64,000 bases of DNA from Vibrio hangzhouensis (GTDB taxonomy: Bacteria > Pseudomonadota > Gammaproteobacteria > Enterobacterales > Vibrionaceae): positions 124,001 to 188,000 of the forward strand of contig NZ_FNVG01000007.1 in assembly GCF_900107935.1 (NCBI RefSeq), in the 5' to 3' direction. This document shows positions 21,699 through 32,978 of the stretch, piece by piece. The notes under the pieces are model-generated. The model did not search any database, was not told the DNA's origin, and saw only the letters and a program-made list of their open reading frames with translations. Every line of letters starts with the position of its first letter. Within the stretch, counting starts at the first letter, position 1. The position numbers and the translations under genes were made by a program.

Positions 21699-23156
21699 TT
21701 AGCCTGGACGTTGTGACAACTTAACCGTATAGCCCTGACCGTCATCATCTGGTACGAAATCGACAAAGTGCTGAATACTGTCGAGCTCATCTTCAACGTA
21801 ATGAGATACATATAAAAGTTGACTAAGATTCTCTTGTGCAATCATATTTAACGCATTCATCACCAGCTTACGACCCAGAAAGTCGAGCCCTTGATAGGGT
21901 TCATCCAGAATCAAAATAGTTGGTTGTTTGATGATAGCCCGGGCGATCAGCAGTAGTCTTTGCTGACTGTATTCCAGTGTTTTAAAAGAACGGTCATGAA
22001 GAGCTTCCATATGTAGCAGAGTCAGCCACTCTTTTGCGGTTTCAATTTGATTCTTACTCGGTTTGTCATACAAGCCAATGGAATCGAAATAGCCGGACAG
22101 CAGTACCTCGAGTGCGCTGCAGTTGACCCGATACTGAAGGTGCAGTGAGGACGACACCATGCCAGTGTGCTGTTTAATATCCCAGATGGTCTCTCCACTG
22201 CCGCGCTTCATTCCATAGATGTGGATATCGTTACTATAGCATTGCGGATGATCCCCGAAAATCATCCCCAGCAAGGTGCTTTTTCCGCAGCCATTAGGCC
22301 CACGCACTTGCCAATGCTCCCCTTTATTGATTTGCCAGTTGATTCCGGAGAAGATTTTCTGGTCGACATACTCCACATGGCCATTGGTGATTTTGACCAA
22401 TGGGTTGGTGAATTGTGATTGGTGTTGATGCTTACGGATTAAGGTCAGCCACTGCTCACTCTGCTCAGAAGACTGAGCTAATAGTTGAGAAATGATCGGG
22501 TGGGAGCACCACTGCGGGTAGTTGAGTTGTTGCTTTAGTTCTCCCTCTTCAAACATTGCCACATGTGATACCCAGGAAGGGACCTCGTCTTCGCGTGAAG
22601 TGATTATTATTAGCTGAATATGCAGTGACAAATCGCGAAGGTAGTTCGCCAGCAAGCTACGATGCTGTTTATCCAATCCAACAAAAGGTTCATCCAGGAT
22701 CAGAAACTTCGGTGATTTGGCCAGAGCTCGAGCAAGCATGACGCGACGGGTTTCGCCAGTAGAGAGTTGTTTAAAGCCTCTGTGCTGGAGATGTAACAGG
22801 TCAAGCTCCTGCATCAGTTGTTGAGTAATTTGCGGGTTCTCAGCGAATTCGGCGATGAGTTGTTCGACACTACGGCCAAAATCAATTTTGTCCATAAAAT
22901 CCGTGTCATCATTGGCGTTTTCCAGAGCGAGCAGGCGCTGCTGCTCCGCCAGGGATACCTGAGCGATACCGGATTTCGGCAGGTCGATGCTGCCGCTATC
23001 TGCGGTGAGCTCGCCACACAACAGGTCACCTAACATGGCTCCCACATTGCCCTGAGTTTCAAAAACGGCCCAGTGCTCGTTGGGTTTAATGTGCCAGTGT
23101 GGAATGGAGAGAGTACCTGCCTGATTAACCAAGAGGCTGTTAAAAGTGATATCCAT
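21699..23156 (-). CDS. modF: ModF-type twin-NBD ABC ATPase with one degenerate ATP site
   Basis: This 485-residue soluble protein has two fused ABC ATPase domains, and its length and second-domain sequence (GSGETIWDIKQHTGMVSSSL, GYFDSIGLYD) match E. coli ModF. In NBD1 the Walker A is degenerate: FETQGNVGAM at residues 32-41 lacks the GK(S/T), while the signature LSTGETRR and Walker B FLILDEPF are intact. In NBD2 the Walker A GPNGCGKST and Walker B ILILDEPY are intact, but the signature reads LEYSQQR instead of LSxGQ. So one composite site should be inactive and one active. The name ModF follows a molybdate link in E. coli; no modABC is in this window. Confidence 0.85.
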   Translation of the reverse strand: MDITFNSLLVNQAGTLSIPHWHIKPNEHWAVFETQGNVGAMLGDLLCGELTADSGSIDLPKSGIAQVSLAEQQRLLALENANDDTDFMDKIDFGRSVEQLIAEFAENPQITQQLMQELDLLHLQHRGFKQLSTGETRRVMLARALAKSPKFLILDEPFVGLDKQHRSLLANYLRDLSLHIQLIIITSREDEVPSWVSHVAMFEEGELKQQLNYPQWCSHPIISQLLAQSSEQSEQWLTLIRKHQHQSQFTNPLVKITNGHVEYVDQKIFSGINWQINKGEHWQVRGPNGCGKSTLLGMIFGDHPQCYSNDIHIYGMKRGSGETIWDIKQHTGMVSSSLHLQYRVNCSALEVLLSGYFDSIGLYDKPSKNQIETAKEWLTLLHMEALHDRSFKTLEYSQQRLLLIARAIIKQPTILILDEPYQGLDFLGRKLVMNALNMIAQENLSQLLYVSHYVEDELDSIQHFVDFVPDDDGQGYTVKLSQRPG

Positions 23157-23232
23157 AGACTATTCCCTGTCGGTGGAGTAAATCGCATGTTTAACCAACA
23201 TACTAAAGCGAAAGGGAAAAATGAAGGGTAAA

Positions 23233-23258
23233 GACTAGAGATTTACCAATCTCTAGTC
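23233..23258 (-). terminator. Hairpin after the TRIC-family gene
   Basis: GACTAGAGATT (23233-23243) and AATCTCTAGTC (23248-23258) are perfect 11-bp complements around TACC, 14 bp beyond the stop of the minus-strand gene. On that strand only three T follow, so termination strength is uncertain. Confidence 0.55.
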
Positions 23259-23271
23259 TGTTTTGAAGTCG

Positions 23272-23889
23272 TTACCGGTCGAGGGCGAAGGTAGGTAGCG
23301 ATAAGTGCCATCGAATCGCACCAAGACGAATAACCAGTGTCGCAACAATACAGCACAGGAAAGCAATCTCGGACGATGCGCCGAGCAACAGCGCACTGGT
23401 ATGGAAGAGGCCACCAATAATACAGGCTGTTGCATAAACTTCGCGGCGCAGAACCATAGGAACTTCCCGTGCCAGCACATCCCGGATTATCCCGCCACCA
23501 CAGCCTGTTATAACGCCCATGATCACGGCGACCATATACGAATCCTGAAACATTAGCGCCTTTTCAACACCGATACCGACGAAGACCGCAAGGCCGACGG
23601 CGTCACAGACTGGCAATACATACCAGGGGAGACGGCGGGGATGGCGAACCAGTAACATCGTCAACAAGCAGGTAATGAAAATCACCCAGAGATACGTGGT
23701 ATCAGTAATCCAAAAAACCGGGGTGGCCCCCAGAGCCATATCGCGGATCGTACCGCCACCAATGGCGGTGACGCTGCCCAGTACCATTACACCAAAAGGG
23801 TCCATCCTAAGTCTTCCTGCAAGTATCACTCCCGATATTGCAAACACTGCCGTACCAAATAAGTCGACCAAATAGAGCATGGAGTCCAC
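23272..23889 (-). CDS. TRIC/UPF0126 family membrane protein (YicG-like)
   Basis: The 205-residue product has seven hydrophobic segments and two repeats of the UPF0126 (trimeric intracellular cation channel) module, each with a glycine-rich kink: [13 protein letters not shown] in the first and [20 protein letters not shown] in the second. Prokaryotic TRIC proteins form potassium-permeable trimers; the cell role of YicG relatives is unsettled. It starts 100 bp below btuF and ends in its own hairpin, so it is probably a separate unit. Confidence 0.88.
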   Translation of the reverse strand: MDSMLYLVDLFGTAVFAISGVILAGRLRMDPFGVMVLGSVTAIGGGTIRDMALGATPVFWITDTTYLWVIFITCLLTMLLVRHPRRLPWYVLPVCDAVGLAVFVGIGVEKALMFQDSYMVAVIMGVITGCGGGIIRDVLAREVPMVLRREVYATACIIGGLFHTSALLLGASSEIAFLCCIVATLVIRLGAIRWHLSLPTFALDR

Positions 23890-23988
23890 AGCTGTATTCT
23901 CACTGAAGCATTTAAATAGGAAAGTGGGCTAATTTTACGGGATTTAATGATTGCGCCTAGTGCTTCCTATTTAAATGTGATCAGCTTC

Positions 23989-24813
23989 TCATTTATTTTT
24001 TAACCGAACTTGTTCGAAATAGTTGCATATCTGGTCGATGGCGAGCAGGGTTCTTGGTGTTGGCCGGTTGAGCCAGTCTGAGGTCAAAGACCAGATATGC
24101 TGTTGTTCAACGGCAGGCAGTTCCGCAGACCATTGCTGCCACAGGTTACCGTTAGCAATGGCATGCTCGGAGGTAAAGATCGCTTGAGGCTGACGAACAA
24201 TTATCTGTTCCTGACTGACTTGAGGGTAAGGAGCTTTGCTATCAGAGAAAATATTTTCACCACCACAAAACTCAAACACTTCACTGGGCCAGTTGCCCTG
24301 TGCGAGTGTAATAATGGGTTTCTCGCTGAGTTGATAGAAGTAGCGCACTGGCTCGTTCGTATCATACTGTTGCTTGAGTTGATGGAGCCTGGTAGTAAAG
24401 TTGAGTGCAGCTTCCTGACCTACAGAAGGGTCTTCAGCATATTGGCTGAGTCTTTTCAGGTTAATAGCAATATCATTGAGGGAGGCTGTTTCAGAATAAA
24501 ACAGATTGAAGCCGAGCTTCTCCAGTTTTTCGAGCTCCCTTGCTGGATTGCCTGCGGGCCATACAAGAATCAAATCAGGCTGTAATGCAACGATACGCTC
24601 TAATTTGATGCCCTGATAATTGGACACTCGCTCCAGTTTCTTTGCGGGTGGAGGATAGTCACTGTACTCACTGGCGGCGATCAGCTTATCGCCAAGCCCT
24701 GCAGCATAAGCCAGTTCGGTAGCATGGGGGGCCAGACTGATAATACGTTGAGGAGCGGCCAGTGCATTCGGCACCATTACAATACCTAACAGGAAAGCCA
24801 GCCTTTTCTTCAT
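23989..24813 (-). CDS. btuF: Periplasmic cobalamin-binding protein BtuF
   Basis: BtuF delivers vitamin B12 to the BtuCD importer. The 274-residue product has a signal peptide (MKKRLAFLLGIVMVPNALA, cleavage before APQ) and a periplasmic binding fold of the helical-backbone class: RIISLAPHATELAYAAGLGDKL, SDYPPPAKKLERVSNYQG, and ALQPDLILVW. It starts 3 bp after cbiB and ends the mtnN-cbiB-btuF set. No cobalamin riboswitch is visible upstream of any gene in the set. Confidence 0.92.
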   Translation of the reverse strand: MKKRLAFLLGIVMVPNALAAPQRIISLAPHATELAYAAGLGDKLIAASEYSDYPPPAKKLERVSNYQGIKLERIVALQPDLILVWPAGNPARELEKLEKLGFNLFYSETASLNDIAINLKRLSQYAEDPSVGQEAALNFTTRLHQLKQQYDTNEPVRYFYQLSEKPIITLAQGNWPSEVFEFCGGENIFSDSKAPYPQVSQEQIIVRQPQAIFTSEHAIANGNLWQQWSAELPAVEQQHIWSLTSDWLNRPTPRTLLAIDQICNYFEQVRLKNK

Positions 24814-24816
24814 GAT

Positions 24817-25770
24817 TTAAAAGCCCTTATGAACAATGAACATGATCAGACTCAGCAGAACTAGCCACAGGTAAATACGCCAGGCGATGTGCTTTTGCAA
24901 TTGAGCCAAATGATAAGCCGATGGCGCGATTTTTCCACCCACTCGTGCGCGCTGGTGTTTCTCTCCCTGATAGATAGCCGGACCGCCCAGCGCCAGTTCA
25001 AAGCGGTGCGCATAACTGCAAATTAACCATCCGGTCACCGAATTATGCCAGGCTTTCGACTGTGATAGTGCTTGCCGGACTATGTGAACGGGCATACCGA
25101 GCATCACCAGTAATGAAAACAATCTCTGCGGAACAAAGTCAAGCAGAACAAAGAGTGAAGCAGCCGCACGGCCAAATTCCGAGAAGTTACGTTGGCTCGG
25201 GCTCCAGTTCCGGGCCAGTTCCAGTGTCAGTCGATAGAACAGGGCACCAATGCCACCTAACAGGCTGTACCAGAACAGGACACCGACCACATTACGCGCA
25301 TAGCTCAGGAGTAGGGTCTCAGCACCGGCTTTACCTATGCCTAATAAGGATAGTGTGTTGGTGTCACGATTGATTTTAGTCGACAACAGACGACGAGCGT
25401 GTGGTTTATCTTCTTTAGCCAGCGCCTCAATAAGGCGACGCATAAACGTTTCGTTACCACGCCAGTCGAGAGCCAGTAGTAACAGTGCCAAGTGATAGAA
25501 CTCCGCTTTCCAAACAATGGACTGGAGTGCAATAAGGACCAGTAGGGTGGGCACTAACATTAATAATAGGGCCAGTGTACCGGATAACTGTTTCTGCTGG
25601 GCAGAAGAGGTTGCGGTGTTGACCTTACTGGCGATGAGTCGTGCCAGTTGCTGCCAAAAGCGCACGGGATGCGCAGCCGGAGGAATAGGGATAAGCAGAT
25701 GAAATAAGAGCGCGCCCCACATGATAAGCAGCGCGCCATTTCCATACAAACTCTCAATAAAAGAGCCCAT
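24817..25770 (-). CDS. cbiB: CobD/CbiB-family cobalamin biosynthesis membrane protein
   Basis: CbiB attaches (R)-1-amino-2-propanol phosphate, or a related amino alcohol, to adenosylcobyric acid at the membrane. The 317-residue product has several hydrophobic segments and family-typical stretches such as LALDWRGNETFMRRLIEAL, the RDTNTLSLLGIGKAGAETL region and GGPAIYQGEKHQRARVGG near the C-terminus. The full synthesis pathway is not nearby, so a role in precursor salvage next to btuF is the simplest reading. It follows mtnN after 42 bp and precedes btuF by 3 bp. Confidence 0.88.
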   Translation of the reverse strand: MGSFIESLYGNGALLIMWGALLFHLLIPIPPAAHPVRFWQQLARLIASKVNTATSSAQQKQLSGTLALLLMLVPTLLVLIALQSIVWKAEFYHLALLLLALDWRGNETFMRRLIEALAKEDKPHARRLLSTKINRDTNTLSLLGIGKAGAETLLLSYARNVVGVLFWYSLLGGIGALFYRLTLELARNWSPSQRNFSEFGRAAASLFVLLDFVPQRLFSLLVMLGMPVHIVRQALSQSKAWHNSVTGWLICSYAHRFELALGGPAIYQGEKHQRARVGGKIAPSAYHLAQLQKHIAWRIYLWLVLLSLIMFIVHKGF

Positions 25771-25812
25771 TTAGCGGTCCTTGCGTGGTATGTCCTTAAT
25801 TTCAGGTAGTGC

Positions 25813-26508
25813 TTATTTAAGTAGCTCAACCATTTTAACCACCATCTCTGACGAGCTTTTTGCAGCAAGCGGAAGGAACTCTTCAAAGCTCATTGGTGAT
25901 TCTTTATCGGCAACATCAGAAATCGCGCGCACCACCACAAATGGGGTGTTGAACTGATGGCAAGTTTGAGCAATGGCTGAAGCTTCCATTTCTACAGCGA
26001 TAACACCAGGAAAGTTTTCGCGGATATAGGTCTGGCGCTCAGGGCGGCAAACAAACTCGTCACCGGTACAGATCAAACCACGCACAGCATGCTTGTCTTC
26101 CATCTGAGCCAGAGCCTGCTCTGCAACGTCCATCAGCTTTTGATCCGCGTTAAAGGCCGCTGGTTGGCCGGCCATTTGACCAATCTCATAACCAAATGCG
26201 GTTACATCTGCGTCGTGGTGGCGAACTTCAGTTGAAATGACAACATCTCCCAGATTCAGAGAGGGCGCAAAACCGCCAGCAGAACCTGTGTTGATGACGA
26301 CGTCTGGTTGATAATCGCTAAGAAGAATCGTTGTACCCACAGCGGCAGCGACTTTGCCGATCCCGGATTGCAGTAAAACAATGTCGGCACCGTCCAGTTG
26401 ACCCGTGTAGAACGTACAGCCACCTTTCTGGATCTGCTCCAGGTTGCTCAGTGCTGATTTAAGGATGGAAACTTCTTGCTCCATTGCGCCAATTACGCCG
26501 ATTTTCAT
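25813..26508 (-). CDS. mtnN: 5'-methylthioadenosine/S-adenosylhomocysteine nucleosidase
   Basis: MtnN (Pfs) cleaves adenine from MTA and SAH; in vibrios its S-ribosylhomocysteine product feeds LuxS and AI-2 quorum signalling. The 231-residue product matches the usual length, with [16 protein letters not shown] at the start, NTGSAGGF, and the catalytic/ribose-binding [15 protein letters not shown] and RAISDVAD near the C-terminus. It heads the mtnN-cbiB-btuF set, an arrangement I know from other vibrios. Confidence 0.95.
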   Translation of the reverse strand: MKIGVIGAMEQEVSILKSALSNLEQIQKGGCTFYTGQLDGADIVLLQSGIGKVAAAVGTTILLSDYQPDVVINTGSAGGFAPSLNLGDVVISTEVRHHDADVTAFGYEIGQMAGQPAAFNADQKLMDVAEQALAQMEDKHAVRGLICTGDEFVCRPERQTYIRENFPGVIAVEMEASAIAQTCHQFNTPFVVVRAISDVADKESPMSFEEFLPLAAKSSSEMVVKMVELLK

Positions 26509-26593
26509 AGAGATTCTCTCAAGTAGGAAACGTATTTTGGCGTGCAGTATAGCAACAGTCTCGATTCAGCCCAACTTTTACTGGCAGTAGCGG

Positions 26594-27034
26594 CTAGGGA
26601 TTTGCGATGACCAATCCAGTTTCAATCAGTTTGGCTCGAAACGCTTCCACCCGGTCTCGATTGACCTTGAAATCATAGTAACCGATGCGGGCTTCAGAGC
26701 GGACGATTAAACGTCCATCCTTGATTTTGAGTTCCATATCATCAATGTAGCCAAATATCTCAGAGGTGTACTCTATTCGCAGATAGTCATCTCGCTTGTC
26801 TGCCAGTTCTGATCGATGGAAGCTCAGGGCCACTTGTGCTATTTGATCGATCGTTGCGTTTGGTGTCAGGATGAATGACGCCAGCTCAAACTCTTCCCGA
26901 TTGTCCTGAGTTGAAACACAGCGTGGGTTGTCACCACAGGGTTGTTCTGACAGATCCGCTGTTGTGTTTCTAGGGGCACTACAGGCAGCGAGAATGAGGG
27001 TGGAGGACAGGGCGATGATTCGGGCGATTGTCAT
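26594..27034 (-). CDS. Hypothetical lipoprotein
   Basis: The 146-residue product begins MTIARIIALSSTLILAAC, a lipoprotein signal with lipobox LAAC, then a polar domain with no motif I recognise. An ATG six bases upstream (27040) is in frame but directly abuts AAGGA; the ATG at 27034 is spaced 6 bp from it and is preferred. The ribosome binding site lies directly against the T-run of the gltD terminator, so expression may depend on read-through from gltBD or on a promoter inside gltD. Confidence 0.75.
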   Translation of the reverse strand: MTIARIIALSSTLILAACSAPRNTTADLSEQPCGDNPRCVSTQDNREEFELASFILTPNATIDQIAQVALSFHRSELADKRDDYLRIEYTSEIFGYIDDMELKIKDGRLIVRSEARIGYYDFKVNRDRVEAFRAKLIETGLVIANP

Positions 27035-27045
27035 ATGCATTCCTT

Positions 27046-27069
27046 AAAAAAGCCCAGCTAGGCTGGGCT
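27046..27069 (-). terminator. Intrinsic terminator after gltD (first copy)
   Basis: On the minus strand AGCCCAGC pairs with GCTGGGCT around a 3-nt loop, followed by six T. The T-run is immediately followed by AAGGA, the ribosome binding site of the next gene. Confidence 0.85.
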
Positions 27070-27083
27070 ATTGAATGAAAGTC

Positions 27084-28499
<1,416 letters not shown>

Positions 28500-28514
28500 T
28501 CAGGCTCCTTCCAA

Positions 28515-31500
28515 TTATTGGGCTTGAACGCGCAGCTCTGCGGCGCTTCGGCTTTGGTGACCAAGCAGCGTGTTGAGATCCGCGGCTTTCGGTTTCACTA
28601 GATAAAACTTTGGAATCCATTCATCGAAGTTTGCCAGAATGTTTTCAGCGTGTACTGAGCCTGTCTCCTCAAGGTGCTCGGCAATGAGGCCGCGTAGGTG
28701 TTCCTGATGGATGTACAGATCCGACAGAGAAATTGCATCGACCGACTCGGTGTTGACGCGACCTTCAAAGTCATCATTGCTGTCCATGACATAAGCAAAG
28801 CCGCCCGTCATACCCGCGCCAAAGTTAACTCCAGTCGCGCCAAGGATAGCCACAATACCGCCTGTCATGTATTCACAGGCATTGTCACCCGCACCTTCAA
28901 TCACCGCTATGGTGCCCGAGTTACGCACTCCAAAGCGCTCACCAGCGGTACCCGCAGCAAAGAGCTTGCCGCCGGTTGCACCGTAAAGACAGGTGTTACC
29001 AATGATGGTGGCGTCATTACACGTGAAGGTTGTGCCTACGTGAGGTTTGATAACTAACTTACCGCCAGCCATGCCTTTGCCTACATAGTCATTAGCATCG
29101 CCTGTTAGGTAGATTTCCACCCCGCCAGCATTCCATACCCCCAGTGACTGACCTGCCGTCCCATCTAAATAGAGCTTAATTGGGTTGGTTGCCATGCCCT
29201 GGTTGCCATAGCGTTTGGCGACCTCACCAGACAACCTGGCTCCGACAGAACGATCGGTGTTACGAACATCAAAGTAGAAGTTTCCACCGGACTGACTTTC
29301 AACCGCAGCGCGTGTTTCATTATTGATCTTCTGGTTCAGCTCGGCGGCATCGAATGGATGGTTAGGCTCTGTCCAATACAGTGGGTGGGACAGCGGTGAT
29401 ACTGGCGCCTCAAGGATATTGGAGAGATCGAGTTTTGATTGCTTCGCTGTCATCCCCTCTACCGCTTCCAGCAAATCAGTGCGACCAATCAAGTCAGTCA
29501 GCTTTTCTACACCTAACTCAGCGAGTAATTCACGTACCTCATCGGCAAGGCCTGTGAAATAGTTGACCACCATTTCAGGCAGACCTTTGAAGTACTCTTT
29601 ACGCAGCGTTTCATCTTGCGTAGCAACGCCGGTTGCACAGTTGTTCAAGTGACAGATACGCAAGAACTTACAGCCCATTGCCACCATAGGTGCGGTACCA
29701 AAACCAAAGCTTTCAGCACCGAGGATCGCGGCTTTCACTACATCCAGACCCGTCTTCAAACCGCCATCGACTTGCAGGCGGATCTTGTGGCGTAGGTTAT
29801 TGGCAACCAGTGCTTGCTGCGTTTCGGCAAGCCCTAGCTCCCACGGACAACCGGCATACTTCACCGATGTCAGAGGGCTGGCTGCCGTGCCGCCATCGTA
29901 GCCAGAGATGGTGATGAGGTCTGCATATGCTTTAGCTACACCAGTAGCAATTGTGCCTACACCAGGTTCGGAAACCAGTTTCACCGATACCAAGGCATCG
30001 GGATTAACCTGCTTCAAATCAAAGATAAGCTGGGCTAAATCCTCAATGGAGTATATGTCGTGATGTGGAGGAGGGGAGATGAGTGTAACCCCTTGCACTG
30101 AGTGACGCAGTTTGGCGATCTCAGCCGTCACCTTGTGACCTGGAAGCTGTCCGCCTTCTCCCGGTTTAGCGCCTTGTGCTACCTTGATTTGCAACACGTC
30201 GGCATTGGTGAGGTAGTGTGGTGTTACGCCAAAACGACCAGAGGCAATCTGTTTAATACGTGAATTTCGATTGGTACCAAAGCGACGAGGGTCTTCTCCC
30301 CCTTCGCCAGAGTTAGAGTAGCCGCCGAGTTTATTCATCGCTATGGCTAGCGCTTCGTGCGCTTCTGGGCTCAATGCGCCAATTGACATGGCGGCAGAAT
30401 CAAAACGTTTGAACAGCTCTGTTTTTGGTTCAATTTGCTCTAGTGGCAGAGCCTGGTCGGCTTTTTTTAGCTTCATCAAGTCACGAAGCATAGCAACAGG
30501 ACGGTCGTTTACCTGCTTGGCAAAAGAACGGTAATCCGTAGATTCACCCGACTTCACTGCTTGTTGCAGCGTACCTACGACATCCGGGTTATAGGCGTGG
30601 TATTCGCCATCGTGGACGTATTTGAGTAGACCACCATGTTCAACCGGTTTTCGTTTTGCCCATGCCTTGCGAGACAGGTTAAACAAGTCTTGTTGGAAGT
30701 CGTCGAAGTTCGCACCTTGAATACGGGTGGTAACGCCCGTGAAACAGAGATTAACCACATCGGTATGCAGACCGACCGCTTCAAACAGTTGCGAGCAACG
30801 GTAGGAAGCGATGGTCGAGATACCCATCTTCGACATGATCTTGTATAGCCCCTTGTTGATACCGTATTGATAATTTTGCATGACCTCGCGATAGCTCTTG
30901 TTTATCGCACCATCGTCTACTAGCTTGCCAAGTGCCTCGTAGGCTAGATATGGGTAGATGGCAGTAGCACCAAAGCCAAGCAATACGGCAAACTGGTGCG
31001 GATCACGTGCTGTCGCGGTTTCGACAATAATGTTGGCATCACAACGAAGGTTCGCTTCAATCAATCTTGTTTGCACAGCGCCAACTGCCATGGCCGCTGG
31101 GATAGGTAGCTTACCTTTAACCAGTGCGCGATCAGAAAGTACCACTAATACAGTACCTTCCTTAACCACCGTTTCAGCTTGATCACAGAGATCGAGGAGA
31201 GCTTGTTTGAGATCTTTCTCGTTGGGATCGTAGTTAATGTCGAGGATCGTGTTGCGATAGTGTTTGTCGCTTAGCTCTAGTAGCTGCTGTATGTCAGAGT
31301 ACAGCAATACTGGTGAGTCGAAGGTGACGCGATAGGCATGACCATCGGTCTCACAGAACACATTCATCTCTTGACCGACACTGGTCGCGAGTGACATGAC
31401 GTGCTTTTCACGCAATGGATCGATAGGCGGGTTGGTGACCTGAGCAAATTTCTGGCGGAAGTAGTCAGTAACCAAACGTTCTTTGGAAGACAGAACCGCC

Positions 31501-32978
31501 ATAGGCGTATCGTCACCCATAGAGCCAACGGCTTCTTGGCCCATATCGCCCAATACGCGAAGCACCTGATCAGTTTCTTCGTTGGTCATGGCGAACTGCT
31601 TTTGATAGGTCTTAAGCAGAGTTTCATCAAAGCTGCGCTCACCAACCTGCTCATCTTTGAGCTCACTAAATGGGGTCAGTTTGTGAACGTTATTCTCCAT
31701 CCACTCTCGGTAAGGGTGTCGGCTCTTGAGATCATTATCTATGTCGTCGGAGTGCCAAAGTTGCCCTTCCTGAGTGTCGACAACCAGTAGTTCTCCAGGG
31801 CCGACACGACCTTTTTCTGCCACTTCATCGGGGGCGTAGTCCCAAATGCCGACTTCGGATGCGAGGGTAATGAGGTTGTCTTTGGTGATAACATAACGCG
31901 CCGGGCGAAGGCCGTTTCTGTCCAGATTGCAGGCCGCGTAGCGACCATCGGACAGAACGATTCCTGCCGGCCCATCCCATGGCTCCATGTGTTTGGAGTT
32001 GAAGTCATAGAAGGCTCGCAGATCCGGGTCCATGTCCGGGTGATTTTGCCATGCGGGTGGCACCAGCATTCGCATCGCGCGGAAGATATCCATACCGCCA
32101 GACAGGAATAGGTCCAGCATGTTATCTAAGCTCGAAGAGTCTGAGCCAGTCTCATTAACAAATGGTGCTGCAGTTTGTAGGTCTGGCAATAGCGGTGAGG
32201 CGAATTTGTAAGCGCGCGCTTTTGCCCACTGGCGGTTACCTTCGATGGTATTGATTTCACCATTGTGCGCCAAATAGCGGAACGGCTGTGCCAATGGCCA
32301 GCGTGGCTGAGTATTGGTTGAAAAGCGCTGGTGGAATAAGCAGATTGACGACTCCATCCGAAGATCGGCAAGATCAAGGTAGAATCGCGGAAGATCGGCC
32401 GGCATACACAGACCTTTATAGACGATCACTTGTGTCGACAGGCTACAGATATAGAAGTCGGCATCGTCATTGATGCGTTTTTCAATGCGCCTTTTGGCGA
32501 TATACAGACGTCGTTCGACGTCTTGTTCACGCCAACCTGCAGGAGCCGAAATGAAGACCTGAACAATATTTGGCAGAGAGCTCATGGCTATCGGGCCGAG
32601 AACCTGTTCATTCGTAGGGACATCGCGCCAGCCAGAAATGGTCAGGGTTTCCTGAGCCAGTTCTTGGTTAATGATGTCTTTGGCTGTCTGAGCTTTTACC
32701 GGATCTTTGGAAAGAAAAAGCATGCCAACGGCATACTGTTTTCCCAGATTCCATTCATTTTCTTCTGCAATTAACCGGAAGTATGAATCGGGTTTTTGAA
32801 GTAACAAGCCACATCCATCGCCTGTTTTTCCGTCGGAGTTGATACCGCCTCGGTGAGTCATGCGGTCTAGTGCTGAGATTGCGGTGCGCACCAGTTTGTG
32901 GCTGGGCTGACCTTGCATATGCGCAATAAGACCAAATCCACAGTTGTCTTTTACAAGACTTGGATCGTAAAGAGCCAT
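28515..32978 (-). CDS. gltB: Glutamate synthase large subunit (GltB, first copy)
   Basis: GltB transfers the glutamine amide to 2-oxoglutarate. The 1487-residue product begins with a 12-residue propeptide ending before Cys13 (NCGFG), the N-terminal nucleophile of the class II amidotransferase domain. It then has the central domain, an FMN/synthase domain with [17 protein letters not shown], the 3Fe-4S cysteines of GCKFLRICHLNNCATG, and a C-terminal glycine-rich beta-helix (GXXG repeats). A CTGTCA/TGACAG hairpin (33001-33015) lies just above its ribosome binding site. With gltD it forms the downstream of two adjacent GOGAT operons. Confidence 0.96.
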   Translation of the reverse strand: MALYDPSLVKDNCGFGLIAHMQGQPSHKLVRTAISALDRMTHRGGINSDGKTGDGCGLLLQKPDSYFRLIAEENEWNLGKQYAVGMLFLSKDPVKAQTAKDIINQELAQETLTISGWRDVPTNEQVLGPIAMSSLPNIVQVFISAPAGWREQDVERRLYIAKRRIEKRINDDADFYICSLSTQVIVYKGLCMPADLPRFYLDLADLRMESSICLFHQRFSTNTQPRWPLAQPFRYLAHNGEINTIEGNRQWAKARAYKFASPLLPDLQTAAPFVNETGSDSSSLDNMLDLFLSGGMDIFRAMRMLVPPAWQNHPDMDPDLRAFYDFNSKHMEPWDGPAGIVLSDGRYAACNLDRNGLRPARYVITKDNLITLASEVGIWDYAPDEVAEKGRVGPGELLVVDTQEGQLWHSDDIDNDLKSRHPYREWMENNVHKLTPFSELKDEQVGERSFDETLLKTYQKQFAMTNEETDQVLRVLGDMGQEAVGSMGDDTPMAVLSSKERLVTDYFRQKFAQVTNPPIDPLREKHVMSLATSVGQEMNVFCETDGHAYRVTFDSPVLLYSDIQQLLELSDKHYRNTILDINYDPNEKDLKQALLDLCDQAETVVKEGTVLVVLSDRALVKGKLPIPAAMAVGAVQTRLIEANLRCDANIIVETATARDPHQFAVLLGFGATAIYPYLAYEALGKLVDDGAINKSYREVMQNYQYGINKGLYKIMSKMGISTIASYRCSQLFEAVGLHTDVVNLCFTGVTTRIQGANFDDFQQDLFNLSRKAWAKRKPVEHGGLLKYVHDGEYHAYNPDVVGTLQQAVKSGESTDYRSFAKQVNDRPVAMLRDLMKLKKADQALPLEQIEPKTELFKRFDSAAMSIGALSPEAHEALAIAMNKLGGYSNSGEGGEDPRRFGTNRNSRIKQIASGRFGVTPHYLTNADVLQIKVAQGAKPGEGGQLPGHKVTAEIAKLRHSVQGVTLISPPPHHDIYSIEDLAQLIFDLKQVNPDALVSVKLVSEPGVGTIATGVAKAYADLITISGYDGGTAASPLTSVKYAGCPWELGLAETQQALVANNLRHKIRLQVDGGLKTGLDVVKAAILGAESFGFGTAPMVAMGCKFLRICHLNNCATGVATQDETLRKEYFKGLPEMVVNYFTGLADEVRELLAELGVEKLTDLIGRTDLLEAVEGMTAKQSKLDLSNILEAPVSPLSHPLYWTEPNHPFDAAELNQKINNETRAAVESQSGGNFYFDVRNTDRSVGARLSGEVAKRYGNQGMATNPIKLYLDGTAGQSLGVWNAGGVEIYLTGDANDYVGKGMAGGKLVIKPHVGTTFTCNDATIIGNTCLYGATGGKLFAAGTAGERFGVRNSGTIAVIEGAGDNACEYMTGGIVAILGATGVNFGAGMTGGFAYVMDSNDDFEGRVNTESVDAISLSDLYIHQEHLRGLIAEHLEETGSVHAENILANFDEWIPKFYLVKPKAADLNTLLGHQSRSAAELRVQAQ

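Noticed and set aside
25771..26593. Cobalamin or SAM riboswitch controlling mtnN-cbiB-btuF
   Set aside because: The gap above mtnN is only 85 bp and shows no B12-box or SAM riboswitch features; the gap above cbiB is 42 bp.
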